Positions 18,429 through 27,771 of a DNA stretch of 53,893 nt are shown piece by piece. The stretch's first letter is position 1. Each line of letters opens with the position of its first letter. A program made the translations under genes and the position numbers. The notes beneath the pieces are model-generated. The model saw only the letters and a list, made by a program, of their open reading frames with translations, was not told where the DNA came from and searched no databases. Origin of the DNA: Ignavibacteria bacterium (GTDB taxonomy: Bacteria; Bacteroidota; Ignavibacteria; Kapaibacteriales; UBA961); the NCBI GenBank assembly GCA_947491315.1, contig CANLII010000014.1:1-53893 (forward strand), in the 5' to 3' direction.

Positions 18429-20264
18429 ATGGTACTTGCTATGTTACTGTCTGAAATTAAAGAAGAACTGAAATATCTGGAATCATTGGTGATTGAAGGG
18501 ACAAATTTTCAGTTTGTCATAGAAAAAGGTACGGCATTGCTTGATGAGATTGTAGTTCAAGAACATCATGATTTACGAGCATCTATTGTACTCGTACTTG
18601 TTAATGCCCATTTTTATCTAGGAAATATTCAACAGGCAAAATCTTTATGTGAATATATACTTAGCATAATGACTGCTGTTGAAGACAAGCTTATATATGC
18701 CAAAGGCCTTATTGCATTGGCGAATATTCATAAGCATGAGCATGCGTTCGTGGAGGCAATAGAAATTTGCTTTCAAGCAGAAGCAATTTTTCAACATGAG
18801 AATAATACTATAGGACTTGCCACAACATACACAAATGTTGCCGTAATGTACAGACTACTGGCTGAATACAAGAAATCTCTGGAATACATGGACAAAGGGA
18901 GAAGATTATATGAAGAATTGGGAGATGAACATGGTATTGCAGCAAATACAGGGAATATAGGCAATGTTTATTTTACCATGGGACAACATGCCAAGGCTCT
19001 TGAATATTTACATACTGCATTACACATTCATGAAAATATAAATAACCTTCGTGGCATTGCTAACAATTGTATGACCATAGGAGGGGTTCATTTGTTGACA
19101 TGTGACTATGAGCTTGCAGATTCATACTTCCAAAGATCATTAGAAAACTTTACATTACTGAATGATAAGGTTGGTGCATCTCATGTAAAAAGTAATACAG
19201 GGATATTGCTGGAATATCTCGGAAAGTTTGATGAAGCGCATAAAACTCATCAAGAGTTACTAGAGTTTTCAATTGAAACACAAGATACATTAGCCACTGC
19301 AACGCAGTATGGTAATCTTGGACAACTCTTTATGAATCGAGATAATCCCAGTTATAATCTGATTCAAGCAGAAGACTATCTCCTGAAAGCATTGAGCATA
19401 CGAATTCAGTTACATATAAGGCAAGATGAAAGTTCTAATCATAAGTGTTTAAGTGAACTATATGAGCTTACTCTAGAATGGGAAAAAGCCCTCAAACATT
19501 TGAAACGCTTCAATGAACTCCAATCCGAATTATTGTCTGAAGATACCCAGCAGAAAGCTGAGCTATTGGAGCAACAAAGAAAAGTAGATATACTTGAGCA
19601 ACAGAAGCTTGTGCAGATTACCAGATATCAAGAACAAGAGAGAATGTTGCATAATATTTTGCCAAGTACTATTGCCGATAGAATATTGGAAGGTGAACAT
19701 AATATTGTTGACTATGCACAGGATATCAGTATCTTCTTTTCGGATATTATGGATTTTACTTCAATGACTTCTTCTTTGTCCCCGGAGATATTGATTCATG
19801 ATTTAAATATACTGTTTACAGAATTCGATAGAGTAGCTAAGAAGCACGGAATAGAGAAGATAAAGACCATTGGTGATGCCTATATGGCAGTGTGCGGAGT
19901 TCCAATCAAAATACATGATCATGCAATCTGTTTGTCAAACTTTGCTTTGGAAGTACTTGAAACGTCAAAAAAATATACTTTAGGTGGTTTCCCGATTCAT
20001 TTGCGAATTGGATTGCATGCAGGTGACGCAATTGCAGGTGTGATTGGAACAGATAAATATAGTTATGACTTGTGGGGAGATGCTGTGAACATAGCCAGCA
20101 GAATGGAAAATACCGGTGAAAAGGGTAAAATTCAGATTACTGAATATTTCAAACAATTGATTGATGGTCATTCACATCTACAATGTACTTCACGAGGTAT
20201 GATCGACATTAAAGGAAAGGGACAAATGGAAACTTTTTTCATGCATCATTCAAACAACTCTTGA
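18429..20264 (+). CDS. Class III adenylate cyclase with N-terminal TPR repeats
   Basis: A 611-residue soluble protein. Residues about 50-365 are tandem TPR-like helical repeats, for example [21 protein letters not shown] coiled coil (370-405) rich in Gln and Glu leads to the cyclase domain (about 430-608). Visible catalytic residues: metal-binding Asp439 (FFSDIMDFT) and Asp483 (TIGDAYM), substrate-selecting Lys479 and Asp547 (YDLWG), and transition-state Asn554 and Arg558 (VNIASR). Lys/Asp at the selecting positions predict ATP, hence cAMP, rather than cGMP. There is no membrane helix. Its 3' end overlaps ruvB by 19 bases in the convergent sense. Confidence 0.93.
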   Translation: MVLAMLLSEIKEELKYLESLVIEGTNFQFVIEKGTALLDEIVVQEHHDLRASIVLVLVNAHFYLGNIQQAKSLCEYILSIMTAVEDKLIYAKGLIALANIHKHEHAFVEAIEICFQAEAIFQHENNTIGLATTYTNVAVMYRLLAEYKKSLEYMDKGRRLYEELGDEHGIAANTGNIGNVYFTMGQHAKALEYLHTALHIHENINNLRGIANNCMTIGGVHLLTCDYELADSYFQRSLENFTLLNDKVGASHVKSNTGILLEYLGKFDEAHKTHQELLEFSIETQDTLATATQYGNLGQLFMNRDNPSYNLIQAEDYLLKALSIRIQLHIRQDESSNHKCLSELYELTLEWEKALKHLKRFNELQSELLSEDTQQKAELLEQQRKVDILEQQKLVQITRYQEQERMLHNILPSTIADRILEGEHNIVDYAQDISIFFSDIMDFTSMTSSLSPEILIHDLNILFTEFDRVAKKHGIEKIKTIGDAYMAVCGVPIKIHDHAICLSNFALEVLETSKKYTLGGFPIHLRIGLHAGDAIAGVIGTDKYSYDLWGDAVNIASRMENTGEKGKIQITEYFKQLIDGHSHLQCTSRGMIDIKGKGQMETFFMHHSNNS

Positions 20265-21277
20265 TTGTTTCGGCCTTCCTTTCCAAAATGTTTATAGCAC
20301 AAAGCTGTTGCCTCTCTACCTCTTTGCGTTCTCTGAAGAAATCCCTGTTGGATTAAAAAGGGTTCATAGACCTCTTCTAAAGTTCCAGCTTCCTCACCAA
20401 CAGCAACCGCCAAAGTGCCCACGCCGACGGGACCTCCATTGAATTTGTCAATGATTGCAAGCAGAATGCGCTTATCCATCTCATCTAGTCCATACTCATC
20501 CACTTCCAATGCTGAAAGTGCTATATGTGAGATTTCTTTTGTGATTATTCCATTGCCTTTGATCTCCGCAAAATCTCTGGTTCTTCTGAGCAATCTATTG
20601 GCAATTCTAGGGGTGCCTCTGGATCTTCTGGAGATTTCTTGTGCACCATATTCATCAATAGGAACATTCAAAATATTTGCGGATCGAACGATCACATGAT
20701 AGAGATCTTGATGAGAATAATAATCCAATCTGCTCACCACACCAAATCGTGAACGCAATGGTGCTGTAAGAAGACCGGCACGAGTTGTAGCACCCACCAA
20801 AGTAAATCTCGGGATGGTGATTTGTACGGAGCGTGCCGCCGGACCCGATTCAATCATGATGTCCAGCACATAATCTTCCATCGCTGAATACAGATATTCT
20901 TCTATAACGGGAGATAATCTGTGAATTTCATCGATGAACAGTATATCGCCCTCTTTCAAATTTGTGAGAAGTCCGGCAAGATCACCGGGCTTTTCCAATA
21001 CAGGACCCGATGTTGTTTTTATGTCAGCCTTCATTTCATGTGCGATGATATGACTGAGCGTGGTTTTTCCCAAACCCGGAGGACCCGTCAACAATACATG
21101 ATCCAATGCCTCTCCACGATTTCTCGCAGCGGCAATGAATACCTTCAAATTTTCAATAATTTTTGCCTGCCCCGTGAAATCATCAAATGAAGATGGACGA
21201 AGCGTGATGTCTGTCTCATCCTCGTGTGAACCTTGATTGCTGACAATGTCTGATTGCCTATCTGTGTGTTTTGCCAT
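20246..21277 (-). CDS. ruvB: Holliday junction branch migration ATPase RuvB
   Basis: A 343-residue AAA+ motor. Walker A is GPPGLGKT (65-72), Walker B FIDEIHRL with Asp116-Glu117, sensor 1 [10 protein letters not shown] and arginine finger region PLRSRFG. The C-terminal winged helix ends with [16 protein letters not shown], the usual DNA-binding signature. It works with RuvA and RuvC, not seen here. The tail overlaps the adenylate cyclase gene on the other strand. Confidence 0.97.
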   Translation of the reverse strand: MAKHTDRQSDIVSNQGSHEDETDITLRPSSFDDFTGQAKIIENLKVFIAAARNRGEALDHVLLTGPPGLGKTTLSHIIAHEMKADIKTTSGPVLEKPGDLAGLLTNLKEGDILFIDEIHRLSPVIEEYLYSAMEDYVLDIMIESGPAARSVQITIPRFTLVGATTRAGLLTAPLRSRFGVVSRLDYYSHQDLYHVIVRSANILNVPIDEYGAQEISRRSRGTPRIANRLLRRTRDFAEIKGNGIITKEISHIALSALEVDEYGLDEMDKRILLAIIDKFNGGPVGVGTLAVAVGEEAGTLEEVYEPFLIQQGFLQRTQRGREATALCYKHFGKEGRNNQELFE

Positions 21278-21424
21278 GACGAGTAGATTAATTATTTGTC
21301 AGAATGACTCTTATCCTTTGCTTTCACTCATCGGATTGGTAATTTCCAATCAAATAGAGCATTGAGAGTGCAAAATATAACTTCACAATGCCATCCTAAA
21401 GTTTTTTGTTTTGGTGTGTCTGCA

Positions 21425-22444
21425 ATGTCTTTTCTTCGAGTATCTCGGCTTGTCACCATTGAACGACATATCGCTGAAGAACAGGGATTTCACCCTTCTG
21501 CAACAGGGGAGTATTCTGGGTTGTTACGAGACCTGACTCTCGCATTGCGCATTATTGCTCGTGATGTTCGTAGAGCCGGATTGAATGATGTGCTTGGCAT
21601 CACCGACTCCATCAATGTGCATGGTGAAACAGTCAAGAAACTCGATGAATTTGCGAATGAAGTCATTTTTCGCGCGATGGATCATGGTGGACATCTCTGC
21701 GTTATGGCTTCGGAAGAATCTAAAGGAATCATTAAAATTCCCGATGAATATGCAAAAGGAAAATATGTGTTGCTTTTTGATCCTTTGGATGGTTCCTCTA
21801 ACATTGATGTAAACACAACCATAGGCACTATCTTCTCGATTTATCGTCGACTCGATCCTCAATCCACGGAAGATGGAGATGAACGCGATGTTCTACAACC
21901 CGGATATAAACAAGTTGCCGCGGGTTATGCATGTTATGGCAGTGCAACCACATTGGTGTATACATCCGGACATGGAGTTGATGTTTTCACCTACGATCAA
22001 ACCATCGGCGATTTTCTCCTTACGCATGAAAAAGTACGCATGCCGAAACAAGGTAAGATCTATAGCGTGAATGAAGGCAATTACACATTGTGGTCAGATG
22101 GAATGAAACGCTATGTGGACCATCTGAAAAAACAAGAGCATGGCAAACCATATTCACTCCGATATATTGGGACCGCAGTCGCCGATATTCATCGCACTTT
22201 GCATTATGGCGGTATCTTTATGTATCCTAGTGATAGCAGATACCCGAATGGCAAATTGCGCTTACTCTATGAATTGAATCCTCTTGCAATGATCATCGAA
22301 CAAGCCGGTGGGAGAGCAACCGATGGAATGAATAGAATTTTGGATATCATTCCAACAGAAATTCATCAGTGTGCGCAGGCATTCATGGGATCAGAACTTG
22401 ATGTGCTCGAAGCGGAATTATTCGTCAATGGACATCATTCTTGA
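21425..22444 (+). CDS. fbp: Class I fructose-1,6-bisphosphatase
   Basis: A 339-residue enzyme that hydrolyses fructose 1,6-bisphosphate in gluconeogenesis. The metal site motif DPLDGSSNID is intact, SEESK and GYACYGSATTLVY are typical, and the sugar-phosphate region includes RYIGTAVADIHRTL and YPSDSRYPNGKLRLLYE. The ATG at 21425 fits the family length. A TTG at 21362 would add 21 residues without known counterpart. Its stop is adjacent to the end of queA on the other strand. Confidence 0.95.
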   Translation: MSFLRVSRLVTIERHIAEEQGFHPSATGEYSGLLRDLTLALRIIARDVRRAGLNDVLGITDSINVHGETVKKLDEFANEVIFRAMDHGGHLCVMASEESKGIIKIPDEYAKGKYVLLFDPLDGSSNIDVNTTIGTIFSIYRRLDPQSTEDGDERDVLQPGYKQVAAGYACYGSATTLVYTSGHGVDVFTYDQTIGDFLLTHEKVRMPKQGKIYSVNEGNYTLWSDGMKRYVDHLKKQEHGKPYSLRYIGTAVADIHRTLHYGGIFMYPSDSRYPNGKLRLLYELNPLAMIIEQAGGRATDGMNRILDIIPTEIHQCAQAFMGSELDVLEAELFVNGHHS

Positions 22445-23671
22445 TCATCTCCACAAGAGAGAGGAATCTCCATAACTCAAGAAACGATATTCATTGTCAA
22501 GTGCTGATTGATATGCTTTTTTCCAGCGTTCAATTCCAAGAAAAGATGAAACGAGAAAAAGCAGAGTGCTCTCCGGTTGATGGAAATTCGTGATCAATCC
22601 CTCAATCATACCCCATGTATATCCTGGAACTATCATCAATCGTGTTTGACCCTCAATCACTTTGAGAGCATGTTCATTCATCCAATGTAGAATTGCCCGG
22701 AATGATTCCTTGGGTGATACCGCATGTTCAAATAATGCATAAGAATCCCATTGACCTAGTGTGAATCGACCCGTCTTCCAAGCAGGAAATTCCGGATTGC
22801 ATAGTGCGACCCCAAACCAATAGAGTGATTCCATTGTCCTACATGATGTGGTTCCAACAGCCATGCAGGCACCTCTGTATTCTTGCGAAAAGAAAGCAAT
22901 GCAAGATTCAATCACTTCCTTTCTTACAATGATGTTCTCGGGATGCATTGAGAATTCATCCACTTCTTCAGCATCAAATGGCTTGAATGTGCCCAGTCCG
23001 ACATGTAATATCAATTCTTCGATATGAATGTTCTTATTCTTCAATTCTTCAAATACTGTGTCAGTGAAATGCAAACCCGCGGTTGGTGCCGCTACCGATC
23101 CTTCGTCTTTTGCATAGACAGTTTGATAACGCTCTTCATCTTCCTCCTCCGCTTCTCTATTCAGATAAGGCGGGAGTGGAATCTTTCCGATTTTTTCGAG
23201 AATGTCTGATAGAGTTTGAACTCCATTCCATTGCAATCTTACTATTGCATCCATTCCATGTTTTTCGAGAACTTCAATCTGTAAATCAGCTTGTTCATCG
23301 AGTGTTTGAAGCATCATTCCTGCTATGATCTTCTTGCCACCAATGATGCATTTCCAATCGCTTTGTCCGATATGTAGCATTGCATCTGCGGGAGCACCCA
23401 GAGCTGGTTCATTGAGAAGTACTTCAACCATTCCACCGCTTTCTTTTTTGCAGTGAATGCGAGCATGAATTACTTTGGAGACATTTACGAACATCAAGGA
23501 ATCAACGGGAATCAACTTGGAAATTTCGTGAAAATGCGCATTCAATGGAGCGTCTTCACCTTTGGGCATGATGAGTAATTTACTTTGATCTCTTTCGGGC
23601 AATGGATACAAAGCGATACGATCTTCGGGAAGATCATAATTCACGGTTTTGGGATCAAAATGCTGTTTCAT
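22445..23671 (-). CDS. queA: S-adenosylmethionine:tRNA ribosyltransferase-isomerase
   Basis: A 408-residue enzyme that transfers ribose from SAM to preQ1 in tRNA, giving epoxyqueuosine. Diagnostic stretches: YDLPEDRIALYPLPERD at the start, SGGMVEVLL, VAAPTAGLHFT, and GLITNFHQPESTLLFLVS. It is about 50 residues longer than the E. coli enzyme; the extra length seems spread through the N-terminal half. The ATG at 23671 is chosen because an upstream start at 23722 would begin inside the nrdJ terminator. Confidence 0.95.
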   Translation of the reverse strand: MKQHFDPKTVNYDLPEDRIALYPLPERDQSKLLIMPKGEDAPLNAHFHEISKLIPVDSLMFVNVSKVIHARIHCKKESGGMVEVLLNEPALGAPADAMLHIGQSDWKCIIGGKKIIAGMMLQTLDEQADLQIEVLEKHGMDAIVRLQWNGVQTLSDILEKIGKIPLPPYLNREAEEEDEERYQTVYAKDEGSVAAPTAGLHFTDTVFEELKNKNIHIEELILHVGLGTFKPFDAEEVDEFSMHPENIIVRKEVIESCIAFFSQEYRGACMAVGTTSCRTMESLYWFGVALCNPEFPAWKTGRFTLGQWDSYALFEHAVSPKESFRAILHWMNEHALKVIEGQTRLMIVPGYTWGMIEGLITNFHQPESTLLFLVSSFLGIERWKKAYQSALDNEYRFLSYGDSSLLWR

Positions 23672-23680
23672 GATATCGTA

Positions 23681-23708
23681 AAAAAAAGCCCTGAAAAAAT
23701 CAGGGCTT
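23681..23708 (-). terminator. Terminator of nrdJ
   Basis: Read on the minus strand: a 9-bp stem (AAGCCCTGA with TCAGGGCTT), 5-base loop of T, then a T-run. It lies between nrdJ and queA. Confidence 0.88.
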
Positions 23709-23732
23709 AAACATAATAACAAATGTTAAAAC

Positions 23733-26700
23733 TTATGAGCAACCGCTTGTGGTTCCACAATCTTCGCAGACGGTACAAGAACCATTTCTTTTCACGCGCA
23801 TTGAACTACATGTGGAACATTGTTCACCGGTATATCCCTTTGCTACCGCTTCAAATATTTTTTGAGTACCATTGCCTGCATTTACTTTGACTTTTACCAT
23901 GGCATTTGCCATTGCAGGTTCAGTGACTTCAATCACTTTCTTTGAAACAGAAGCGGATAGAACTGGATTACCTGCAGGTGATTTTGTTTTTGCATCTTCA
24001 TCTACTGCTTGTACATGCACAAAATCTGTACGATTCAAATAATCATAGCCGAGTGAGCGGAAGATATAGTCGAGTACAGACGTTGCATTTTTTATTGCAT
24101 CATGACCGTGCACGGGACCAGCCGGCTCGAAGCGAGTGAAGGTGAAAGTATCAACCAATTCTTCGAGTGGAATGCCATATTGCAATGCCTTAGAGGCCAG
24201 CACAGCAAAGCAATTGAGAAGTCCTTTGAAAGACGCACCTTCTTTGTACATATCGATGAAAATTTCACCGAGCGTGCCATCTTCGAATTCGCCTGTACGG
24301 AGGAAGACTTTATGTCCACCAACATTCCCTTCACGAACAAAACCACGACGCTTCTTGGGTAATCTTCTGCGTTCTGCTCTATGATATACTCTCTCTACGA
24401 TACGCTCTTGGACTTCTTTTGGTCCTTGAGTTTCATCAAGTGTATATTCATCGCCGAGAAGGATTACTTCATCGAGATCTTCATCATTAGATGCATTGAG
24501 TGGTTGAGACAATTTGGAACCATCACGATAGAGAGCGATCGCCTTCACGCCTGTATTCCATGCTTCATGATATACTTGACCGATCTCGGTCACTTTTGCA
24601 TCAGAAGGCATATTCACTGTCTTGGAGATAGCACCGGAAATGAATGGCTGAGCTGCAGCCATCATGCGCACATGAGCCATGTGTTGGATATAACGCTTGC
24701 CTTTTGTACCACATTTGTTTGCACAGTCAAAAATTGCAAGATGCTCATCTTTGAGATGTGGAGCGCCTTCAATTGTCATTGTCCCGCAGATATAATCATT
24801 AGCCACTTTGATTTCAGATTTGGTAAATCCTAATTCTTTGAGCATGTCTAAGGAATAATCATTCAATTGGTCTTCTGTAAAGCCAAGAGACTTGCAGAAT
24901 TCTTCGCCGAATGTCCATTTGTTAAACGCAAATTTCACATCAAACACATTATCCAATTGACTATTAACTGCTTCAATCTTATCATCGGTAAAGCCTTTTT
25001 CTTTGAGACTTTGACGATTGATTGCAGGGCATCCGATCAGTGTGCCATGTCCTTTGCAGTATTTCTCGATATCATCAATTTGTGTTTCGGTATAACCCAA
25101 ATTCACGAGTGCTTTATGCACGGATTGATTCACGATCTTGAAATATCCACCACCAGACAATTTTTTGAATTTAACGATGGCAAAATCGGGTTCAATACCG
25201 GTTGTATCGCAATCCATCACAAGACCGATTGTACCTGTTGGAGCAATCACGGATACTTGAGCATTACGATAGCCGAATTCTTCGCCGAGTGCAAGAGCCT
25301 TATCCCAGGCTTGTTGGGCTGCAGTGATCAAATCTTCTGAAACGAATGTTGGATCAATACCCATTGGGAAAATGGTGAGTGCTTCATAATCTGCATTTGC
25401 TGAATTATATGCTGCCAAACGATGATTACGAATAACGCGGAGCATATGATCTTTATTTGCTTCATAGCGAGGGAATGGCTTTACATCGCGCGCCATTTCA
25501 GCACTTGTTGCATAGGATTCACCGGTCATGATCGCAGTGATCGCACCGCACATTGCCAATGCCTCAGGTGAGTCATATGGAATGCCATTGATCATGAGGA
25601 TGGTACCGAGATTTGCATAACCCAAACCAAGCGTACGGAAATCATAACTGCGTTGAGCAATATTCTTGGATGGGAAATGTGCCATCAATACGGAAATCTC
25701 AAGAACGATTGTCCAAAGACGGGTCGCATGACGGAAATCATCAATACGGAATGCACCTTCTTCATTGATAAATGTGCCAAGATTCAAGCTTGCAAGATTA
25801 CATGCCGTATCATCGAGGAACATATATTCAGAACATGGATTGGAACCATTGATTCTACCATCAACCGGACATGTATGCCACTCATTGATTGTGGTGTCAT
25901 ATTGCAATCCGGGATCAGCAGATTGCCATGCACTGAGATTGATTTTATTCCAAAGATGGCGCGCTTTCACAGTGCGTGCAATGCCCTTGCTCGTGCGCCA
26001 TGTAAGATTCCAATCTTCATCATTCTCAACAGCTTTCATGAAAGCATTTGTCACGCGGACTGAATTATTCGAATTTTGCCCGCTGACAGTAACATAGGCT
26101 TCCGATTCATAATGCGTGTCGAATGTCTCAAAATTGAGTGAGGTAAATCCTTGCTCAATAAGAGAAAGAACACGGAAGATATAACTCATCGGAACACCGC
26201 GATGCAATGCATTTTGGATGAGCGTATTCAATTGATCATTGGTTTTGCGATCTGCGCCATTGGCAACTGCTTCTTCAATGATGGCTTTCAAAAATGTGGA
26301 CGACACTTTGGAACCCGCAACGAGAGATGCTACTTTGTCCTCTTCACGAGCTTTCCATTCGATAAATTCCTCTATATCGGGGTGATCGATGTCAACAATC
26401 ACCATTTTGGCTGCACGCCTTGTAGTTCCCCCTGATTTGATTGCTCCAGCCGCTCTGTCAAAAATCTTGAGGAAGCTTATGAGACCGGAAGAGTTACCTC
26501 CTCCGGATAATTTCTCGCCCTTGCCACGCAAATTCGAAAAGTTCGAGCCGGTGCCTGATCCATATTTGAAGATGCGAGCTTCGCGGGTCACGAGATCGAA
26601 AATACCGCCTTCATTCACCAAATCATCGCTGACAGACTGAATAAAACAAGCATGCGCCTGTGCACGAGAATAGGCATCTTGTGAAAGTGTCAGTTTTTCG

Positions 26701-27194
26701 GACTTGGGGTCAACATAGTGATGTCCTTGAGGACTTCCGGTAATACCATATGCAAAATGCAGACCTGTATTGAACCATTGCGGTGAATTCGGTGCCGACA
26801 TCTGCTTGAGAAGCATATATGAAATCTCATCATAAAATGCTTCGGCATCTTTCTTGGAATCAAAATATCCGTGCTTCTCACCCCAATGTCTCCAGCATCC
26901 TGCCAAGCGATGAACAACTTGTTTGATGGATGATTCAGGACCCGTGACCTGCTCTCCATTCTCATTCAATTGCGGAGTTCCATCGGCATTCAATTGAGGA
27001 ACGCCCGCCTTACGAAAATACTTCTGCGCTAGGATGTCGGTAGCCACTTGCGACCACTGAGCTGGGACTTCTATATTATCCATCTGAAATACCGTGGAAC
27101 CATCTGTATTACGCAATACAGATGAACGCATGGTATATTCAACTTGGTCAAATGGACTCTGTCCCGGCTGGGTAAAGCGTCGCACTATATTCAT
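23733..27194 (-). CDS. nrdJ: Vitamin B12-dependent (class II) ribonucleoside-diphosphate reductase
   Basis: An 1153-residue NrdJ. It reduces ribonucleotides to deoxyribonucleotides with adenosylcobalamin as radical source, so it works with or without oxygen. Visible marks: HACFIQSVSDDL (first redox Cys), NPCSEYMFLDDTACNLASLNL in the active-site barrel (radical Cys), APTGTIGLVMDCDTTGIEPD, and a C-terminal zinc-ribbon-like tail with cysteines in CSTC, CTVCEDC and GCS, which is typical of this subgroup and shuttles electrons. No nrdAB or nrdDG is in the window. It is monocistronic, with its own terminator and a 577-base upstream gap. Confidence 0.95.
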   Translation of the reverse strand: MNIVRRFTQPGQSPFDQVEYTMRSSVLRNTDGSTVFQMDNIEVPAQWSQVATDILAQKYFRKAGVPQLNADGTPQLNENGEQVTGPESSIKQVVHRLAGCWRHWGEKHGYFDSKKDAEAFYDEISYMLLKQMSAPNSPQWFNTGLHFAYGITGSPQGHHYVDPKSEKLTLSQDAYSRAQAHACFIQSVSDDLVNEGGIFDLVTREARIFKYGSGTGSNFSNLRGKGEKLSGGGNSSGLISFLKIFDRAAGAIKSGGTTRRAAKMVIVDIDHPDIEEFIEWKAREEDKVASLVAGSKVSSTFLKAIIEEAVANGADRKTNDQLNTLIQNALHRGVPMSYIFRVLSLIEQGFTSLNFETFDTHYESEAYVTVSGQNSNNSVRVTNAFMKAVENDEDWNLTWRTSKGIARTVKARHLWNKINLSAWQSADPGLQYDTTINEWHTCPVDGRINGSNPCSEYMFLDDTACNLASLNLGTFINEEGAFRIDDFRHATRLWTIVLEISVLMAHFPSKNIAQRSYDFRTLGLGYANLGTILMINGIPYDSPEALAMCGAITAIMTGESYATSAEMARDVKPFPRYEANKDHMLRVIRNHRLAAYNSANADYEALTIFPMGIDPTFVSEDLITAAQQAWDKALALGEEFGYRNAQVSVIAPTGTIGLVMDCDTTGIEPDFAIVKFKKLSGGGYFKIVNQSVHKALVNLGYTETQIDDIEKYCKGHGTLIGCPAINRQSLKEKGFTDDKIEAVNSQLDNVFDVKFAFNKWTFGEEFCKSLGFTEDQLNDYSLDMLKELGFTKSEIKVANDYICGTMTIEGAPHLKDEHLAIFDCANKCGTKGKRYIQHMAHVRMMAAAQPFISGAISKTVNMPSDAKVTEIGQVYHEAWNTGVKAIALYRDGSKLSQPLNASNDEDLDEVILLGDEYTLDETQGPKEVQERIVERVYHRAERRRLPKKRRGFVREGNVGGHKVFLRTGEFEDGTLGEIFIDMYKEGASFKGLLNCFAVLASKALQYGIPLEELVDTFTFTRFEPAGPVHGHDAIKNATSVLDYIFRSLGYDYLNRTDFVHVQAVDEDAKTKSPAGNPVLSASVSKKVIEVTEPAMANAMVKVKVNAGNGTQKIFEAVAKGYTGEQCSTCSSMRVKRNGSCTVCEDCGTTSGCS

Positions 27195-27771
27195 GTGAGT
27201 GCCTCTAAATAAAAGGTGTTTTTCAAGGTAAAAATGCTGCTTTCAGATTGGGGAAATCCGGAGAGCAAATTAGCTGAAAAAACTAGAATCACAAAAAGGA
27301 TTCTTTATGTTATCAAATAAAAATTTCAAAACTTATAGCGAAATGGCGTATTCCCGCGGATTTTATCTTTGGACATATGCTTCGGGAGGCATAAACACGA
27401 AAGTGTCAACACCCAGTTCCAAGTAATCCGGATTAATGCAATCTTCCAAGCGGTAGATTTAAGTCATTTGGGGGAGGCAATTACAATATGCTTCAGTGCC
27501 GTGTTTCAAAACTACATTTTTGACTCACATGAACAATGCCTGTGGAAAACTTTTGCGAATGTGAATAAGAATATTTGACTTGCTTCAAATTGTAGATTTT
27601 ATGCGGGTTTCAGGACTTTTACCATGCTAATGACTGCATGATTTCGTAATAGGTTTTTGCGTGATATATTTTGTTGTTTAACCAAGGGAAATCTTCGATT
27701 GTTTTGTTCGTCTTTGGGACGTGTTTTTCGTAGTTTTACGCAAGATTTAATGGGTATTTTCAGGTGCGCGC
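27195..27771. other. 577-base intergenic region between divergent nrdJ and the large peptidase-barrel gene
   Basis: I see no convincing gene. It should hold the promoters of both flanking genes. No cobalamin riboswitch is seen ahead of nrdJ (no B12 box on the minus strand). A short open stretch on the minus strand ending at 27363 reads NPDYLELGVDTFVFMPPEAY, which looks protein-like, but stops in all frames lie just upstream; it could be a gene remnant. One sequence matching a DnaA box (TTTTCCACA, minus strand, 27541-27549) occurs alone. Confidence 0.5.

Noticed and set aside
27195-27480. Cobalamin riboswitch ahead of nrdJ
   Set aside because: B12-box and other conserved cobalamin-riboswitch sequence elements were not found on the minus strand, although the enzyme uses cobalamin.
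27369-27578. 69-residue plus-strand frame in the nrdJ gap
   Set aside because: No signal, domain or ribosome site; it reads like a chance frame in non-coding DNA.
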